Positions 24,873-33,840 of a DNA stretch of 64,000 bases are shown here, piece by piece. The translations under genes were made by a program, and so were the position numbers. The notes beneath the pieces are model-generated. The model worked only from the letters and a program-made list of their open reading frames with translations, searched no databases and had not been told where the DNA came from. Origin of the DNA: Bacteroidota bacterium (lineage in GTDB: Bacteria > Bacteroidota > Bacteroidia > 2-12-FULL-35-15); assembly GCA_005772895.1 (NCBI GenBank), contig SXIH01000023.1, forward strand, positions 34,011-98,010, read 5' to 3'. How positions within the stretch are numbered: position 1 is the first letter of the stretch; each line of letters opens with the position of its first letter.

Positions 24873-26360
24873 ATGCACACAATAACAACAGCCCAACTAT
24901 CCTTACAAACGATTTCCGAAATATTGTCCGGAAACAAAAAATTTTCTCTTTCCGAAGAAGCTAAAAAGAACATTTCCTCTTGTCGCGAATACCTAGATAA
25001 AAAAATGTCATCTCAAAAAGAGCCTATTTATGGTATCAATACAGGCTTTGGTTCTTTGTGCAATGTGGTAATTCCAGATGCTGATTTAGAAAAATTACAA
25101 CAAAATATTGTGATGTCGCACGCATGCGGAACCGGTGATGAGGTTCCTCAAGATGTTGTGAAGTTGATGTTGCTTTTGAAAATACAAGGACTCTCTTACG
25201 GAAAATCAGGAGTGCAATTGCAAACAGTTGAGCGTTTAGTTGATTTTTTTAACAACGATGTTTTACCAGTCGTTTATCAACTAGGTTCATTAGGTGCTTC
25301 TGGCGATTTAGCGCCATTGGCTCATTTGAGTTTGCCATTGCTTGGATTAGGAGAAGTTTATTACAAAGGAAAAAAACAAGCTTCGTCTGAAGTTTTAAAA
25401 CAATTAAACATAAAACCAATCACTCTTAAATCAAAAGAAGGTTTAGCATTGTTGAACGGAACACAATTCATGAGCGCTTACGGAGTTTGGTGTTTGTTGC
25501 AGACAAAAAAATTGAACATTGCAGCAGATGTAATTGGAGCAATTTCATTAGAGGGTTTTGATGGAAGAATAGAACCATTTAAATTACACATTCATACTAT
25601 TCGTCCGCACAAAGGACAATTAAAAACTGCGGAGAACATGCGTAAGCTGTTGGAAGGAAGTGAAATTATTAAACGCAAAAAAGAAGACGTACAAGATCCA
25701 TATTCATTTCGCTGCATTCCTCAAGTGCATGGCGCTTCCAAAGATGCCATCGAATATGTAGAGAATGTTTTTCTTACAGAAATAAATTCAGTTACAGATA
25801 ATCCTACTATTTTTCCTACTGAAGATGAAATTATTTCAGGGGGAAATTTTCACGGGCAACCACTTGCTTTAGCATTGGATTTTTTAGCAATTGCATTATC
25901 GGAACTAGGAAGTATTTCAGAAAGAAGAACCTATCAGTTGATTGCGGGATTGAGAGGATTGCCACCATTTTTAGTTGCGAAACCGGGATTGAATTCAGGA
26001 TTTATGATTCCGCAATATACTGCTGCAAGTATCGTTAGTCAGAACAAACAATTATGCTCTCCTGCATCTATTGATTCTATTGTGAGTTCAAACGGGCAAG
26101 AAGATCATGTGTCAATGGGTTCTAATGCAGCTACAAAATGCTACAAGGTTGTTGAAAATTTAAACCGCATTCTGGCAATCGAATTATTTAACGGAGCTCA
26201 GGCTTTGGATTTCAGAAAACCTTTGAAATCTTCAAACGCAATTCTAAAGATTGTAGCTGATTACAGAAAACTTGTTCCTTTTGTAGAGGAAGATAAAATT
26301 ATGTATACAGAAATTGAAAAGAGTGTTCAGTTTTTGAAAGAAACGCAATTTGTGATTTAG
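24873..26360 (+). CDS. hutH: Histidine ammonia-lyase
   Basis: This 495-residue enzyme deaminates histidine to urocanate. The MIO prosthetic group forms from Ala142-Ser143-Gly144 in LGASGDLAPLAHLSLPLLG; Tyr53 in PIYGINTGFG and His83 in MSHACGTGD match the histidine lyase active site. His at position 83 speaks against a phenylalanine lyase; tyrosine lyases also keep His, so the substrate is very likely but not strictly proven. The distal motif NGQEDHVSMGSNAA is also typical. No hutU, hutI or hutG is nearby. It starts 1 nt after the hisS stop (TAG-T-ATG). Confidence 0.9.
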   Translation: MHTITTAQLSLQTISEILSGNKKFSLSEEAKKNISSCREYLDKKMSSQKEPIYGINTGFGSLCNVVIPDADLEKLQQNIVMSHACGTGDEVPQDVVKLMLLLKIQGLSYGKSGVQLQTVERLVDFFNNDVLPVVYQLGSLGASGDLAPLAHLSLPLLGLGEVYYKGKKQASSEVLKQLNIKPITLKSKEGLALLNGTQFMSAYGVWCLLQTKKLNIAADVIGAISLEGFDGRIEPFKLHIHTIRPHKGQLKTAENMRKLLEGSEIIKRKKEDVQDPYSFRCIPQVHGASKDAIEYVENVFLTEINSVTDNPTIFPTEDEIISGGNFHGQPLALALDFLAIALSELGSISERRTYQLIAGLRGLPPFLVAKPGLNSGFMIPQYTAASIVSQNKQLCSPASIDSIVSSNGQEDHVSMGSNAATKCYKVVENLNRILAIELFNGAQALDFRKPLKSSNAILKIVADYRKLVPFVEEDKIMYTEIEKSVQFLKETQFVI

Positions 26361-26382
26361 TAGGATTCCTAACATCGTAACC

Positions 26383-26466
26383 GTCATCCCGTGCTACGAC
26401 ACGGGATCTCATAATTGTGGAAGTCAATCCTAATGGGAAGATGCCGTGTCGTGGCACGGCATGACA
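26383..26466. repeat. Dispersed palindromic repeat, two-hairpin form (CGTCATCCCGTG family)
   Basis: ATCCCGTG/CACGGGAT (26386-26393 with 26400-26407) and ATGCCGTG/CACGGCAT (26441-26448 with 26455-26462) form two hairpins with outward CGTCAT/ATGACA flanks, the same layout as at 10743-10824. The second hairpin carries compensatory changes (CCC/GGG to GCC/GGC) that preserve pairing. It lies between hutH and the next gene. Confidence 0.85.
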
Positions 26467-26505
26467 TTTTAGAAGGGGTTGTTTTTAATAAAGCAAATCA
26501 TTATA

Positions 26506-28080
26506 ATGAAAAAACTAATTTTAATATCATTCTTTCTTCTCTTCACAAAATTGCTATCAGCACAATACACCAATGTGATGATTAGCAATACAAACGATCC
26601 CGAAGAAGTTTCCATTCGTATCAATCCCAAAAATCCAAATCAAGTTGTTGCCGGAGCAAACATCGATAATGTTTACTATTCTACCGATGGTGGAGCAACT
26701 TGGACGATTGGATTATTAACTGATCCAACAAATGGTGTTTGGGGTGATCCAATTATTTTTACTGATACTGCAGGAAATTTTTATTATTCGCATTTATCTA
26801 ATCCTCCTTCCGGTGGAAGCTGGGTGGATAGAATTGTAACTACGAAATCTACCGATGGTGGCGCAACTTGGTGGCCTGTTGGTACTGCTGTTGGAAAAAA
26901 CGGAACAAAAGTTCAAGACAAAGAAGGAATTATCGTAAATCAAGCTAACAATGAAATTTATGTTACCTGGACTCAGTTTGACGATTATGGAAGTTCATCC
27001 CCAAGTGATAGTTCCATTATTCGTTTTTCAAAATCATCTGATGCCGGTTTAACTTGGAGTACTCCTGTTCGATTAAGTAGTGTTGCCGGTGATTGTATCG
27101 ATAGTGATAATACAGTTGAAGGCGCTGTTCCAGCAGTTGGTCCAGCGGGAGAAATTTATGTGGTGTGGACGGGGCCGAATGGAATTGTGTTTAATAAAAG
27201 TTTAGATGGAGGATTAACCTGGTTGCCAAATGAAACTCCTGTTACAAGTATGCCGGGTGGATGGGATTATAATATTGCCGGATTACAACGTTGCAATGGT
27301 TTGCCTCAAACACTTTGTGATCTTAGTGGTGGTCCAAACAATGGAACCATTTATGTAAACTGGACAGATCAACGTAATGGAACTACAGATACAGATGTTT
27401 GGTTAGTAAAATCAACTGATGGTGGAACAACGTGGAGTACTCCTGTAAGAGTAAATGATGATGCTCCGGGCCGTCAACAATTTTTAACTTGGATGGATAT
27501 AGATTTAGTTACCGGAAATTTATATTGCGTTTTTTACGACAGAAGAAATTTTTCTCCAAGCAGCCAGCAAACAGATGTATATGTTGCAAAATCAACCGAT
27601 GGTGGAAATACATTTAGCAATTTCAAAGTAAACCAAACAAGTTTTATTCCTAGTCCGGCAATTTTCTTTGGCGATTACACAGGAATTTCTGCATACAATG
27701 ATATGGTTCGTCCAATCTGGATGTCTTATAGCTCTTCTACTTTAAGTGTCTGGACAGCTTTGATTGATGGGGCAACAATGAGTATTGAAGAATCAGGTTT
27801 GAATGCATTTTCTCCTGTTGAATTGGAACAAAATCAGCCAAATCCATTTAATCAAACAACTTGGATAAAATTCGGATTGAAAAAATCAGGAAAAGTAAAT
27901 TTAGAAGTGTTTGATGTTTTAGGAAAAAAAGTAGCGACACTTTATAAAAACGAAGAATTCAACGAAGGAAATTTTGATTATATTTTTAATGCATCTACTT
28001 ATAATTTGAAAGCAGGAGTTTATTATTATTCTATTTCTTGTGATGAATACGCTCTTACCAAAAAAATGATTGTGTATTAA
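26506..28080 (+). CDS. Secreted Asp-box (BNR/sialidase-like) beta-propeller protein with T9SS type A tail
   Basis: The ATG at 26506 opens a signal peptide (MKKLILISFFLLFTKLLSAQ); a TTG nine codons upstream is less likely. Asp-boxes recur: STDGGATW (twice), SSDAGLTW, SLDGGLTW, STDGGTTW and STDGGNTF, giving at least six blades. Catalytic sialidase residues were not identified. The tail (LEQNQPNPFNQTTWIKFGL ... LKAGVYYYSI) is a type A sorting domain of the QNxPNPF kind. It is a distant paralogue of the protein at 1887-3467. The stop codon overlaps the start of the NTR-like gene by 1 nt, so the two are translationally coupled. Confidence 0.82.
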   Translation: MKKLILISFFLLFTKLLSAQYTNVMISNTNDPEEVSIRINPKNPNQVVAGANIDNVYYSTDGGATWTIGLLTDPTNGVWGDPIIFTDTAGNFYYSHLSNPPSGGSWVDRIVTTKSTDGGATWWPVGTAVGKNGTKVQDKEGIIVNQANNEIYVTWTQFDDYGSSSPSDSSIIRFSKSSDAGLTWSTPVRLSSVAGDCIDSDNTVEGAVPAVGPAGEIYVVWTGPNGIVFNKSLDGGLTWLPNETPVTSMPGGWDYNIAGLQRCNGLPQTLCDLSGGPNNGTIYVNWTDQRNGTTDTDVWLVKSTDGGTTWSTPVRVNDDAPGRQQFLTWMDIDLVTGNLYCVFYDRRNFSPSSQQTDVYVAKSTDGGNTFSNFKVNQTSFIPSPAIFFGDYTGISAYNDMVRPIWMSYSSSTLSVWTALIDGATMSIEESGLNAFSPVELEQNQPNPFNQTTWIKFGLKKSGKVNLEVFDVLGKKVATLYKNEEFNEGNFDYIFNASTYNLKAGVYYYSISCDEYALTKKMIVY

Positions 28081-28670
28081 TGAGAACATTTTTAGCGTCA
28101 TTTTTTATTTTCTTTTCTACTTTTTGTTTTGCCTGTGAGTGTGGCACATTAGCCCCTTTGACCAAAGAAAAATGCAAGGATTACGATGTGATTTTTTTCG
28201 GAACAGTAGACTCCATAGGTGAGTGTAATGATAAGTGGTCTGCAGTAGCGTATTTTACAATTTCAGATTTATATAAAGGAAAAGTTCAAAAACAAGTAGA
28301 AATTAATTTCGATTGCAATACTGAGTGTTTGATGAGTCTTGCTGCAAACGATGAATGGATTATTTATGCTAAGTATATAAAGTTTGATTTTTTACAAATT
28401 TCAATTTGCGAGCATAGCAGAAAAAAATTTAATGACGATTCTCAGGATTTTTATTTAATCGATTCCAAGAGAACATTTGTTGAAGAGCTTAATTTCTTGA
28501 AAATTAATTTGGGTTTGCAAACTTTTGTTGAACCCACAATAGTAAATAGTGTTGTAACAGATACTGCCCGGCATAATACTCAGCCAAGTTCATGGGGGAA
28601 AGTGATATTGTTGTTAGTTTCTGTTTTTGTAATGGTAATTGTATATTTTGTAACACGTAAGAAAAAATGA
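28080..28670 (+). CDS. Exported TIMP/NTR-like protein with C-terminal membrane helix
   Basis: A 196-residue protein with a signal peptide ending at CFA, so the mature chain begins CECGTLAPLT. A CxC right at the mature N-terminus, followed by DVIFFGTVDSIG and later DLYKGKVQKQVEIN, Cys-containing NFDCNTECL and DEWIIYAKY, is the pattern of netrin/TIMP (NTR) domains. A single helix near the C-terminus (VILLLVSVFVMVIVYFV, then RKKK) would anchor it with a short cytosolic tail. Animal TIMPs inhibit metalloproteases through that N-terminal CxC; bacterial homologues have no proven role. It overlaps the propeller gene upstream and the pyrophosphatase gene downstream by 1 and 4 nt. Confidence 0.7.
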   Translation: MRTFLASFFIFFSTFCFACECGTLAPLTKEKCKDYDVIFFGTVDSIGECNDKWSAVAYFTISDLYKGKVQKQVEINFDCNTECLMSLAANDEWIIYAKYIKFDFLQISICEHSRKKFNDDSQDFYLIDSKRTFVEELNFLKINLGLQTFVEPTIVNSVVTDTARHNTQPSSWGKVILLLVSVFVMVIVYFVTRKKK

Positions 28671-29278
28671 ATCAATTTAAATCACATCCTTGGCATGGTA
28701 TTACTATCGGAGATAATGCACCACAGGTTATAACTGCATTTATTGAAATTGTTCCCACAGATACGGTGAAATACGAAATTGATAAAGTGTCGGGTTATTT
28801 AAAAATCGACAGGCCACAAAAATTTTCGAATGTTGTTCCAACTTTATATGGATTTATTCCGCAAACTTATTGCGATGTGAAGGTAGCGGAGTTTGCAGCA
28901 TTAAAGTCAGGAAAAGTTGTTTCGAAAGGTGATGGTGATCCTTTGGATATTTGTGTGTTGAGCGAAAAGACTATTACTCATGGCGATATAATTTTGCAAG
29001 CAATTCCCATTGGAGGTTTTCGCTTAATAGATAAAGGCGAGGCAGATGACAAAATAATAGCTGTTATGAAAGATGATGAAGTATTTGATGGGTGGAAAGA
29101 TATTTCTGATTGTACAGATGCAGTTATTGATAGATTGAAACATTATTTTTTGACTTACAAAAATATACCAGGAGCAGAAAAGCCAACATGTGAGATTACA
29201 CATGTTTATGGAAGAGAAGAGGCTTATGAAGTTATTAAACGAAGTCAGGAAGATTATAAAAATAAGTTTTTAAAGTAA
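28667..29278 (+). CDS. ppa: Inorganic pyrophosphatase, family I-like
   Basis: This 203-residue soluble enzyme hydrolyses pyrophosphate. The metal site motif DGDPLDICV is canonical, preceded by YGFIPQTYCD and followed by GGFRLIDKGEADDKIIAV, matching the E...DxDPxD...DxxxxDDK order of family I. It is at the longer end for bacterial enzymes and lacks the usual N-terminal HPW start shifted inside (KSHPWHGI), as in a Bacteroidota/Chlamydia subgroup. The start ATG overlaps the preceding stop (ATGA) by 4 nt and the stop overlaps the next start by 1 nt, so it is part of a tight run from 26506 to 29937. Confidence 0.9.
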   Translation: MNQFKSHPWHGITIGDNAPQVITAFIEIVPTDTVKYEIDKVSGYLKIDRPQKFSNVVPTLYGFIPQTYCDVKVAEFAALKSGKVVSKGDGDPLDICVLSEKTITHGDIILQAIPIGGFRLIDKGEADDKIIAVMKDDEVFDGWKDISDCTDAVIDRLKHYFLTYKNIPGAEKPTCEITHVYGREEAYEVIKRSQEDYKNKFLK

Positions 29279-29937
29279 TGCTTAACGCTTATTGCATCCC
29301 CGGTATGGGAGTGAACGAACGTTTATTCAGAAATTTGAAACTGAATAATTGTAACATGCATCACATCAAATGGGAAACACCACATAAAAATGAATCGCTT
29401 CCTGATTATGCTATGCGACTTTCCAAACAAATTGACCCTAGCAAACCATTTATATTAGTTGGTGTATCATTTGGAGGAATGTGTTGTGTTGAAATAGCTA
29501 AACAATTAAAACCTCTAAAGACATTTATTATTTCCAGCAATAAGTTTCACGATGAACTTCCTTTGAAATTATCTTTTTGGAGGGTAATTCCTATTTACAG
29601 ATTGTTCAGAGATGGTTTTTATAAGAATGCTGTAATGCTTGCTAAAAGACAATTTGGTGTTGTAACAGAAGATCAGAAAAACAATTTTAGAAAGATGTTG
29701 GACGATGCTCCGCAAAATTATTATAACGGAGCAGTACATTGCATAGTTAAATGGAGAAACAAAACGCGTCCTCTAAACTTAATTCATATTCATGGAACTA
29801 CTGACTTAGTTCTTCCTTATAGAAAAATAGTTGCCTGTGATTACACAATCAAAGGTGGAACACATTTTATGATTGTAAATAAAGGCGGGGAGATAAGTGA
29901 AATAATAAATAAGGAGCTTGAACAGATTATTTATTAA
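29278..29937 (+). CDS. Alpha/beta hydrolase
   Basis: This 219-residue soluble protein has the nucleophile elbow VGVSFGGMCC with Ser64, a plausible acid in IHGTTDLVLPYR, and a catalytic His in IKGGTHFMIV. It lacks a lid domain of any length. The opening YCIPGMGVNERLFRNL (oxyanion region) resembles YqiA/thioesterase-like small hydrolases. No substrate can be named. It ends the run of overlapping genes that begins at 26506, and its last 11 nt overlap the convergent M23 peptidase gene. Confidence 0.8.
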   Translation: MLNAYCIPGMGVNERLFRNLKLNNCNMHHIKWETPHKNESLPDYAMRLSKQIDPSKPFILVGVSFGGMCCVEIAKQLKPLKTFIISSNKFHDELPLKLSFWRVIPIYRLFRDGFYKNAVMLAKRQFGVVTEDQKNNFRKMLDDAPQNYYNGAVHCIVKWRNKTRPLNLIHIHGTTDLVLPYRKIVACDYTIKGGTHFMIVNKGGEISEIINKELEQIIY

Positions 29938-30439
29938 AATGTTCTGTTGGGTTTAAATAGAACATTTTCTTCCACCCTTGATGATCTCCATCTATCCTCC
30001 ACAAATAAGGAATAATTGTAGCAAATGAATAATGCAGGTGAGGTGGTTTTCCTTTTGCGTTTCCTGTTGTTCCAACTTCAGCTATTTTCTCATTTCGAGA
30101 AACAAATGCAAAAAGATGAGTGCTGAATTTTTTTAAGTGTGCATAATAGTGTATTCTCCATTTCGGTCCGAGAACAACAAGTACATTCCCACCTCTTGAC
30201 AATTCACCTTTGTATAAAACAATTCCTCCGGTTGCTGCAATTACATCTTTCCCTTCTTTTGCAAAAATATCGATTCCCTTATGTGTGCCAGATTTTCCCC
30301 ATGGGTAATACCAAAATGAATCTTTATTCCAACTGCTTTTTGTAGCATCAGCAACAGGAATACTCATATTCTCTGGAATAAGATAGCCGATTAACAATAC
30401 GGAAAGCGCAATAAGAAGTAGTTTGCGTTTTTTTGTCAT
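29927..30439 (-). CDS. M23 (LytM) family metallopeptidase, membrane-anchored
   Basis: A 170-residue protein with an N-terminal hydrophobic leader (LLLIALSVLLIGYLI) and a compact LytM domain. Zinc ligands are visible: HKGIDIF (HxxxD) and HLHYS (HxH), with the middle His likely in YYAHL. Members cut peptidoglycan cross-links in the periplasm; others are non-catalytic activators, but here the ligands are intact. The chain is short, lacking coiled coils or LysM. It overlaps the hydrolase gene tail-to-tail by 11 nt and follows the DUF4159 gene after 16 nt on the same strand. Confidence 0.85.
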   Translation of the reverse strand: MTKKRKLLLIALSVLLIGYLIPENMSIPVADATKSSWNKDSFWYYPWGKSGTHKGIDIFAKEGKDVIAATGGIVLYKGELSRGGNVLVVLGPKWRIHYYAHLKKFSTHLFAFVSRNEKIAEVGTTGNAKGKPPHLHYSFATIIPYLWRIDGDHQGWKKMFYLNPTEHFNK

Positions 30440-30455
30440 GTCTAAAAGAAACTAA

Positions 30456-31136
30456 TTATTTCTTCACACTATTCTCTCCACCCATTAGTACATATTGAAT
30501 AATATTTGCACCCATTTTTAAAGCTTTCTGGCGGGTTTCTGGTGAATCTTTGTGAACTTCATAGCTTTCCCAGCCATCTCCTAAATCACATTCAAAATCA
30601 TAAAAACAAACCAGCCTGCCTTTGTAAATTAATCCAAAACCTTGTGGTGCTTTTTCTTCGTGTTCATGAATTTTTGGTAAGCCATTCGGGAAATCAAATT
30701 TTTGATGGTAAATCGGATGAGAAAAAGGTAACTCCACAAAATCCAATTCAGGAAAAACTCTTTTCATCTGCGGACGAATAAATTTGTCCATTCCATAGTT
30801 ATCTGAAATATGTAAAAAGCCACCACCAATTAAATAGTTTCGCAAATTTTCTGTTTCTTGCGCATTGAATACCACATTTCCATGTCCGGTCATATGAATG
30901 AAAGGATAATTGTAAATATCCGGACTACCAACTTCAATGGTTGCCTGCTGAGGGTTGATAGTGGTTTTTAAATTTGTGTTACAGAATTCAATAAGATTTG
31001 GTAAAGAAGTTTCTAAGTTTGCATACCAATCACCACCGCCACTATATTTTAATAATCCTAATTGATAAGTAGGAGCAGGGATAAATGCTCCGAAAGTAAA
31101 AATAATTGTAAAAAATATGATTGTCTTTTTTAACAT
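30456..31136 (-). CDS. DUF4159 domain exported protein
   Basis: A 226-residue protein with a signal peptide (MLKKTIIFFTIIFTFGAFIPA) and a DUF4159 domain: YQLGLLKYSGGGDWYANL, YPFIHMTGHGNVVF, LRNYLIGGGFLHISDNYG, VELPFSHPIYHQKFDFP. The fold is glutamine-amidotransferase-like (ThuA-type) and members are common in gliding and predatory bacteria; no activity is established. In Bacteroidota it is often near MoxR/VWA gene sets, which are absent here. Probably co-transcribed with the M23 gene 16 nt downstream. Confidence 0.82.
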   Translation of the reverse strand: MLKKTIIFFTIIFTFGAFIPAPTYQLGLLKYSGGGDWYANLETSLPNLIEFCNTNLKTTINPQQATIEVGSPDIYNYPFIHMTGHGNVVFNAQETENLRNYLIGGGFLHISDNYGMDKFIRPQMKRVFPELDFVELPFSHPIYHQKFDFPNGLPKIHEHEEKAPQGFGLIYKGRLVCFYDFECDLGDGWESYEVHKDSPETRQKALKMGANIIQYVLMGGENSVKK

Positions 31137-31148
31137 GCTTTACAAATT

Positions 31149-31421
31149 TCAGATTTCAGATTTCAAATTATTTGTTCCTGAATTTAATCTTTCCTTAGTT
31201 TCTTTCAAGCTTAAATACATTTCATTAAATCGCTCCAATACTTTTTGTAAGAATGCTTCATCTACTAATTTCTGTATTCCTTCAACACCATTTACTTCGT
31301 TGTGTGCAATTTTAAAAGTCTGTTCCATATTCCCAGCCAAAAATTGAATTTGGTATTTGTCATTCATCGAGAAGATGTTGATTGTAATTTTCGGGTGTGG
31401 TATGTTAGCTATTATTCTCAT
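31149..31421 (-). CDS. Small conserved-looking protein of unknown function
   Basis: A 90-residue soluble protein: a strand-rich N-terminal half (MRIIANIPHPKITINIFSMN, YQIQFLAGNMEQTFKI) and a helical C-terminal half (LVDEAFLQKVLERFNEMYLSLKETKERL). No Cys, no leader. It lies 4 nt after the TPR-SpoIIE gene on the same strand, so it may be co-expressed with that phosphatase. The last codons overlap an AT-rich CAGATTTCAGATTTC repeat arm just downstream. Function unknown. Confidence 0.6.
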   Translation of the reverse strand: MRIIANIPHPKITINIFSMNDKYQIQFLAGNMEQTFKIAHNEVNGVEGIQKLVDEAFLQKVLERFNEMYLSLKETKERLNSGTNNLKSEI

Positions 31422-31425
31422 TTTT

Positions 31426-33399
31426 TCAGACTCTTATTCCTATAAGAAGAACATCGTCTATCTGCTCCAGATCTCCTTTCCATTCTTGAAATGTTGTTCT
31501 TAATTTTTCCTCTAATTTAGGCATTGTTTCGTTTTGTTCAGCTAATAATAGATTCTGTAGCTGAGAGTATTTGAATTTTTTACCTTTTGCTCCTCCGAAT
31601 TGATCGGCATATCCGTCCGTCAACAGAAACAAAGTATCTCCTTTTTTCAGTTGAATGCTATGTTGTGAGAAGGGCGTTAAAGGACCTTCGTAAAAACCAA
31701 TTGGTTGTTTCGTTCCTTTTATCTCTGTCAATTTCCCATCGCTGATAATCCAGAGTGGATTATTTGCACCTGCAAATTCAACCGTAGAATTGTTTTCATC
31801 AAAACAAAGCAATCCTATATCCATTCCATCTCTGTTTTCTCCTCCGATTCCGTTTTGTTTTAAAGAAACAATAATCCGTTCTCTTAAATTGTCAAGAATT
31901 TTTGAAGGTTTTACGATGTCTTTGCCATTCACAATTTCATTCAGAAAAGCTGTTCCAATCATACTCATAAAAGCTCCTGGAACTCCATGTCCAGTACAAT
32001 CTACTGCTGCGATTATTTTTTTTCCTTTTTTCTCAGCAAACCAGAAAAAATCTCCGCTCACAATGTCGCGGGGATGAAATAAAACAAAGGAGGATGGAAA
32101 CAAGTAGTTCTTTAATTCCATAGACGGAAGAATGGCTTCCTGTATTCTCTTTGCATAGTTGATTGAATCGGTTATGTCTTTATTTTTTTCTTCTACTAAA
32201 GTTTTTTGAGATTCGATGATGATATTATCTTTCTTTTTTTCTCTGTATCCTCTGTAAACAAAAACGACTAAAGCCAAGACTAAAACAAAACCTATTATAA
32301 ATGCATTTCTCTGTGTGGTTTGTTTTTCAAGCGCAATGTTTTGAAGGTCTTTGTCTTTATTTAAGAGTTGAATCTCTTTATCTTTCTCTGTAGTTTCGTA
32401 TTTGGCTTGTGCTTCTTCTGCCTGTTTATTTCTTTCTACATCAGAAAGTGAATCTCTAATCGCTGTCGCAAGTTTAAAATATTCAAGACTTTTTTCGAAT
32501 TGCTTTTGTTGTTCATGCCAATCGCTGTATTTTAAGTAAAGGTCGGCAGTTGCCTTTTTACTTTGTAATTCGGAAGTTACAGCCAACGCGGAGTCGAGAT
32601 AAATTTTTGCTTTGGCAAAATCTTTTTTTATCTCATACAGTTCAGCCATGTTTGAGTAGAGGTTGTGTTGCCCTAATTTATCATTCAATTCTTTATTTAT
32701 CAATAAAGATTTTCTATAGTAACCAAGCGCCATTTCATATTTGTTCTGTTCCTGAAATAGCGCACCGATATTGAGATAAGTTGCGGCTAGGTCTGCTTTG
32801 TTGGATGAGTTTTCCTGATAGCTGGCACATTTAATAAAATTCTCAGTAGCTTTTTCTTTAAAGCCCGCTTGAAAATAAACGTATCCCAGATTTTGATACG
32901 CTGTTGCGATCAGACTGCTGTCGTTTAATTCTTCTCTGATCTTTATGGATTTCAAAGCATAGTTCGTTGCTTTAGTAAAATTTTTTGTCATTGCATAAAT
33001 GAGAGATAAATTGGTGTACTCGTCAGAAACTTCTTTTGGTTTGTTCAATTTCTGGTAGATTTCCAAAGCTTCGAAAGTGTTTTCAATCGCTTTAGGATAT
33101 TCTCCTTTTATCCAATAAATAACCCCGAGGTGGTTGACGGAAACGGCAATACGTTTCTCGCTTTTTAATTTTCTAGCAAGGATTAAGGCCTTTTTTTCAT
33201 AGTTTAAAGCAGAATCAGTATAGGTGTTTTTTAACAACCAGCCCAGTGCAGTATAGATGCTTTGTAAGTTGGAGTCGACTGTTTCTGTTTTCAGTCGCAT
33301 TTTTAATGAATCGATCTTGGTTTGACTTTGTGAAAAACCATTAAGAAAAAGAAAGAAAAATGCTAAAAGGAATAGTAAGTTCTTCATATAAATCATCAA
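31426..33399 (-). CDS. TPR-repeat sensor with membrane helix and SpoIIE-type phosphatase domain
   Basis: This 657-residue protein has a signal peptide (MKNLLFLLAFFFLFLNGFSQ, from the ATG at residue 5 or the first ATG), a periplasmic array of about seven TPRs (residues ~40-320; repeats such as AIENTFEALEIYQKLNKPKE and TNYALKSIKIREELNDSSLI), a membrane helix (NAFIIGFVLVLALVVFVYRGY) and a cytosolic SpoIIE/PP2C phosphatase. Its metal motifs are VSGDFFWF, VDCTGHGVPGAFMSMIG, DGMDIGL, LTDGYAD and EQIDDVLLIGI. Architecture implies an outside signal controlling dephosphorylation of a STAS-type partner. No kinase or STAS gene is adjacent. It starts inside the end of the upstream 137-residue gene (ATGA overlap). 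Confidence 0.9.
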   Translation of the reverse strand: MMIYMKNLLFLLAFFFLFLNGFSQSQTKIDSLKMRLKTETVDSNLQSIYTALGWLLKNTYTDSALNYEKKALILARKLKSEKRIAVSVNHLGVIYWIKGEYPKAIENTFEALEIYQKLNKPKEVSDEYTNLSLIYAMTKNFTKATNYALKSIKIREELNDSSLIATAYQNLGYVYFQAGFKEKATENFIKCASYQENSSNKADLAATYLNIGALFQEQNKYEMALGYYRKSLLINKELNDKLGQHNLYSNMAELYEIKKDFAKAKIYLDSALAVTSELQSKKATADLYLKYSDWHEQQKQFEKSLEYFKLATAIRDSLSDVERNKQAEEAQAKYETTEKDKEIQLLNKDKDLQNIALEKQTTQRNAFIIGFVLVLALVVFVYRGYREKKKDNIIIESQKTLVEEKNKDITDSINYAKRIQEAILPSMELKNYLFPSSFVLFHPRDIVSGDFFWFAEKKGKKIIAAVDCTGHGVPGAFMSMIGTAFLNEIVNGKDIVKPSKILDNLRERIIVSLKQNGIGGENRDGMDIGLLCFDENNSTVEFAGANNPLWIISDGKLTEIKGTKQPIGFYEGPLTPFSQHSIQLKKGDTLFLLTDGYADQFGGAKGKKFKYSQLQNLLLAEQNETMPKLEEKLRTTFQEWKGDLEQIDDVLLIGIRV

Positions 33400-33809
33400 C
33401 CCTTGTAAGGTCCGCTTTTAAAAATATTTGTTCCTTCGTCTCCTTCTCTTCTGATCTTAGCTTGTATTACATGTGCTAGTTGTGCATAATGCGCCAGATT
33501 ATTTTTTTTCAAAAAAGCCGCTGCATTGTCATCACCATTAATGTAGTTGGCCATTGCAGCCCAATGATATTGTTTACCATCCATTAATAATTTGAAAGCC
33601 TTTTTATCATCCCAAACCGCGTTTACAAATGTAGCTAATACTATATGTTTATGAACTAATAAATATTCAAATGCTTTTGCGTGTCTGCTTGCAGCATCTT
33701 TTAAATAAACCAATTCAGGAAAATTATTTTCAATCAGCCATTGCTTAGCTCTTGGGTCTTCTTCCACCCAGGCAGTTGCTTTTTCTATGGCTTCTTTAGG
33801 ATAATTCAT
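33396..33809 (-). CDS. Helical protein of unknown function
   Basis: A 137-residue soluble, mostly helical protein with repeats of about 30 residues that look related to each other: DPRAKQWLIENNFPELVYLKD, HAKAFEYLLVHKHIVLATFVN, DKKAFKLLMDGKQYHWAAMAN and DNAAAFLKKNNLAHYAQLAHV, an [AD]-x-A-[FW]-x-[FW]L pattern. That suggests an alpha-solenoid-like repeat. The stop overlaps the start of the TPR-SpoIIE gene by 4 nt, so the two are translationally coupled. I do not recognise a family. Confidence 0.65.
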   Translation of the reverse strand: MNYPKEAIEKATAWVEEDPRAKQWLIENNFPELVYLKDAASRHAKAFEYLLVHKHIVLATFVNAVWDDKKAFKLLMDGKQYHWAAMANYINGDDNAAAFLKKNNLAHYAQLAHVIQAKIRREGDEGTNIFKSGPYKG

Positions 33810-33840
33810 TTGTATTCAAATTTACGAATAGATATCAGAA

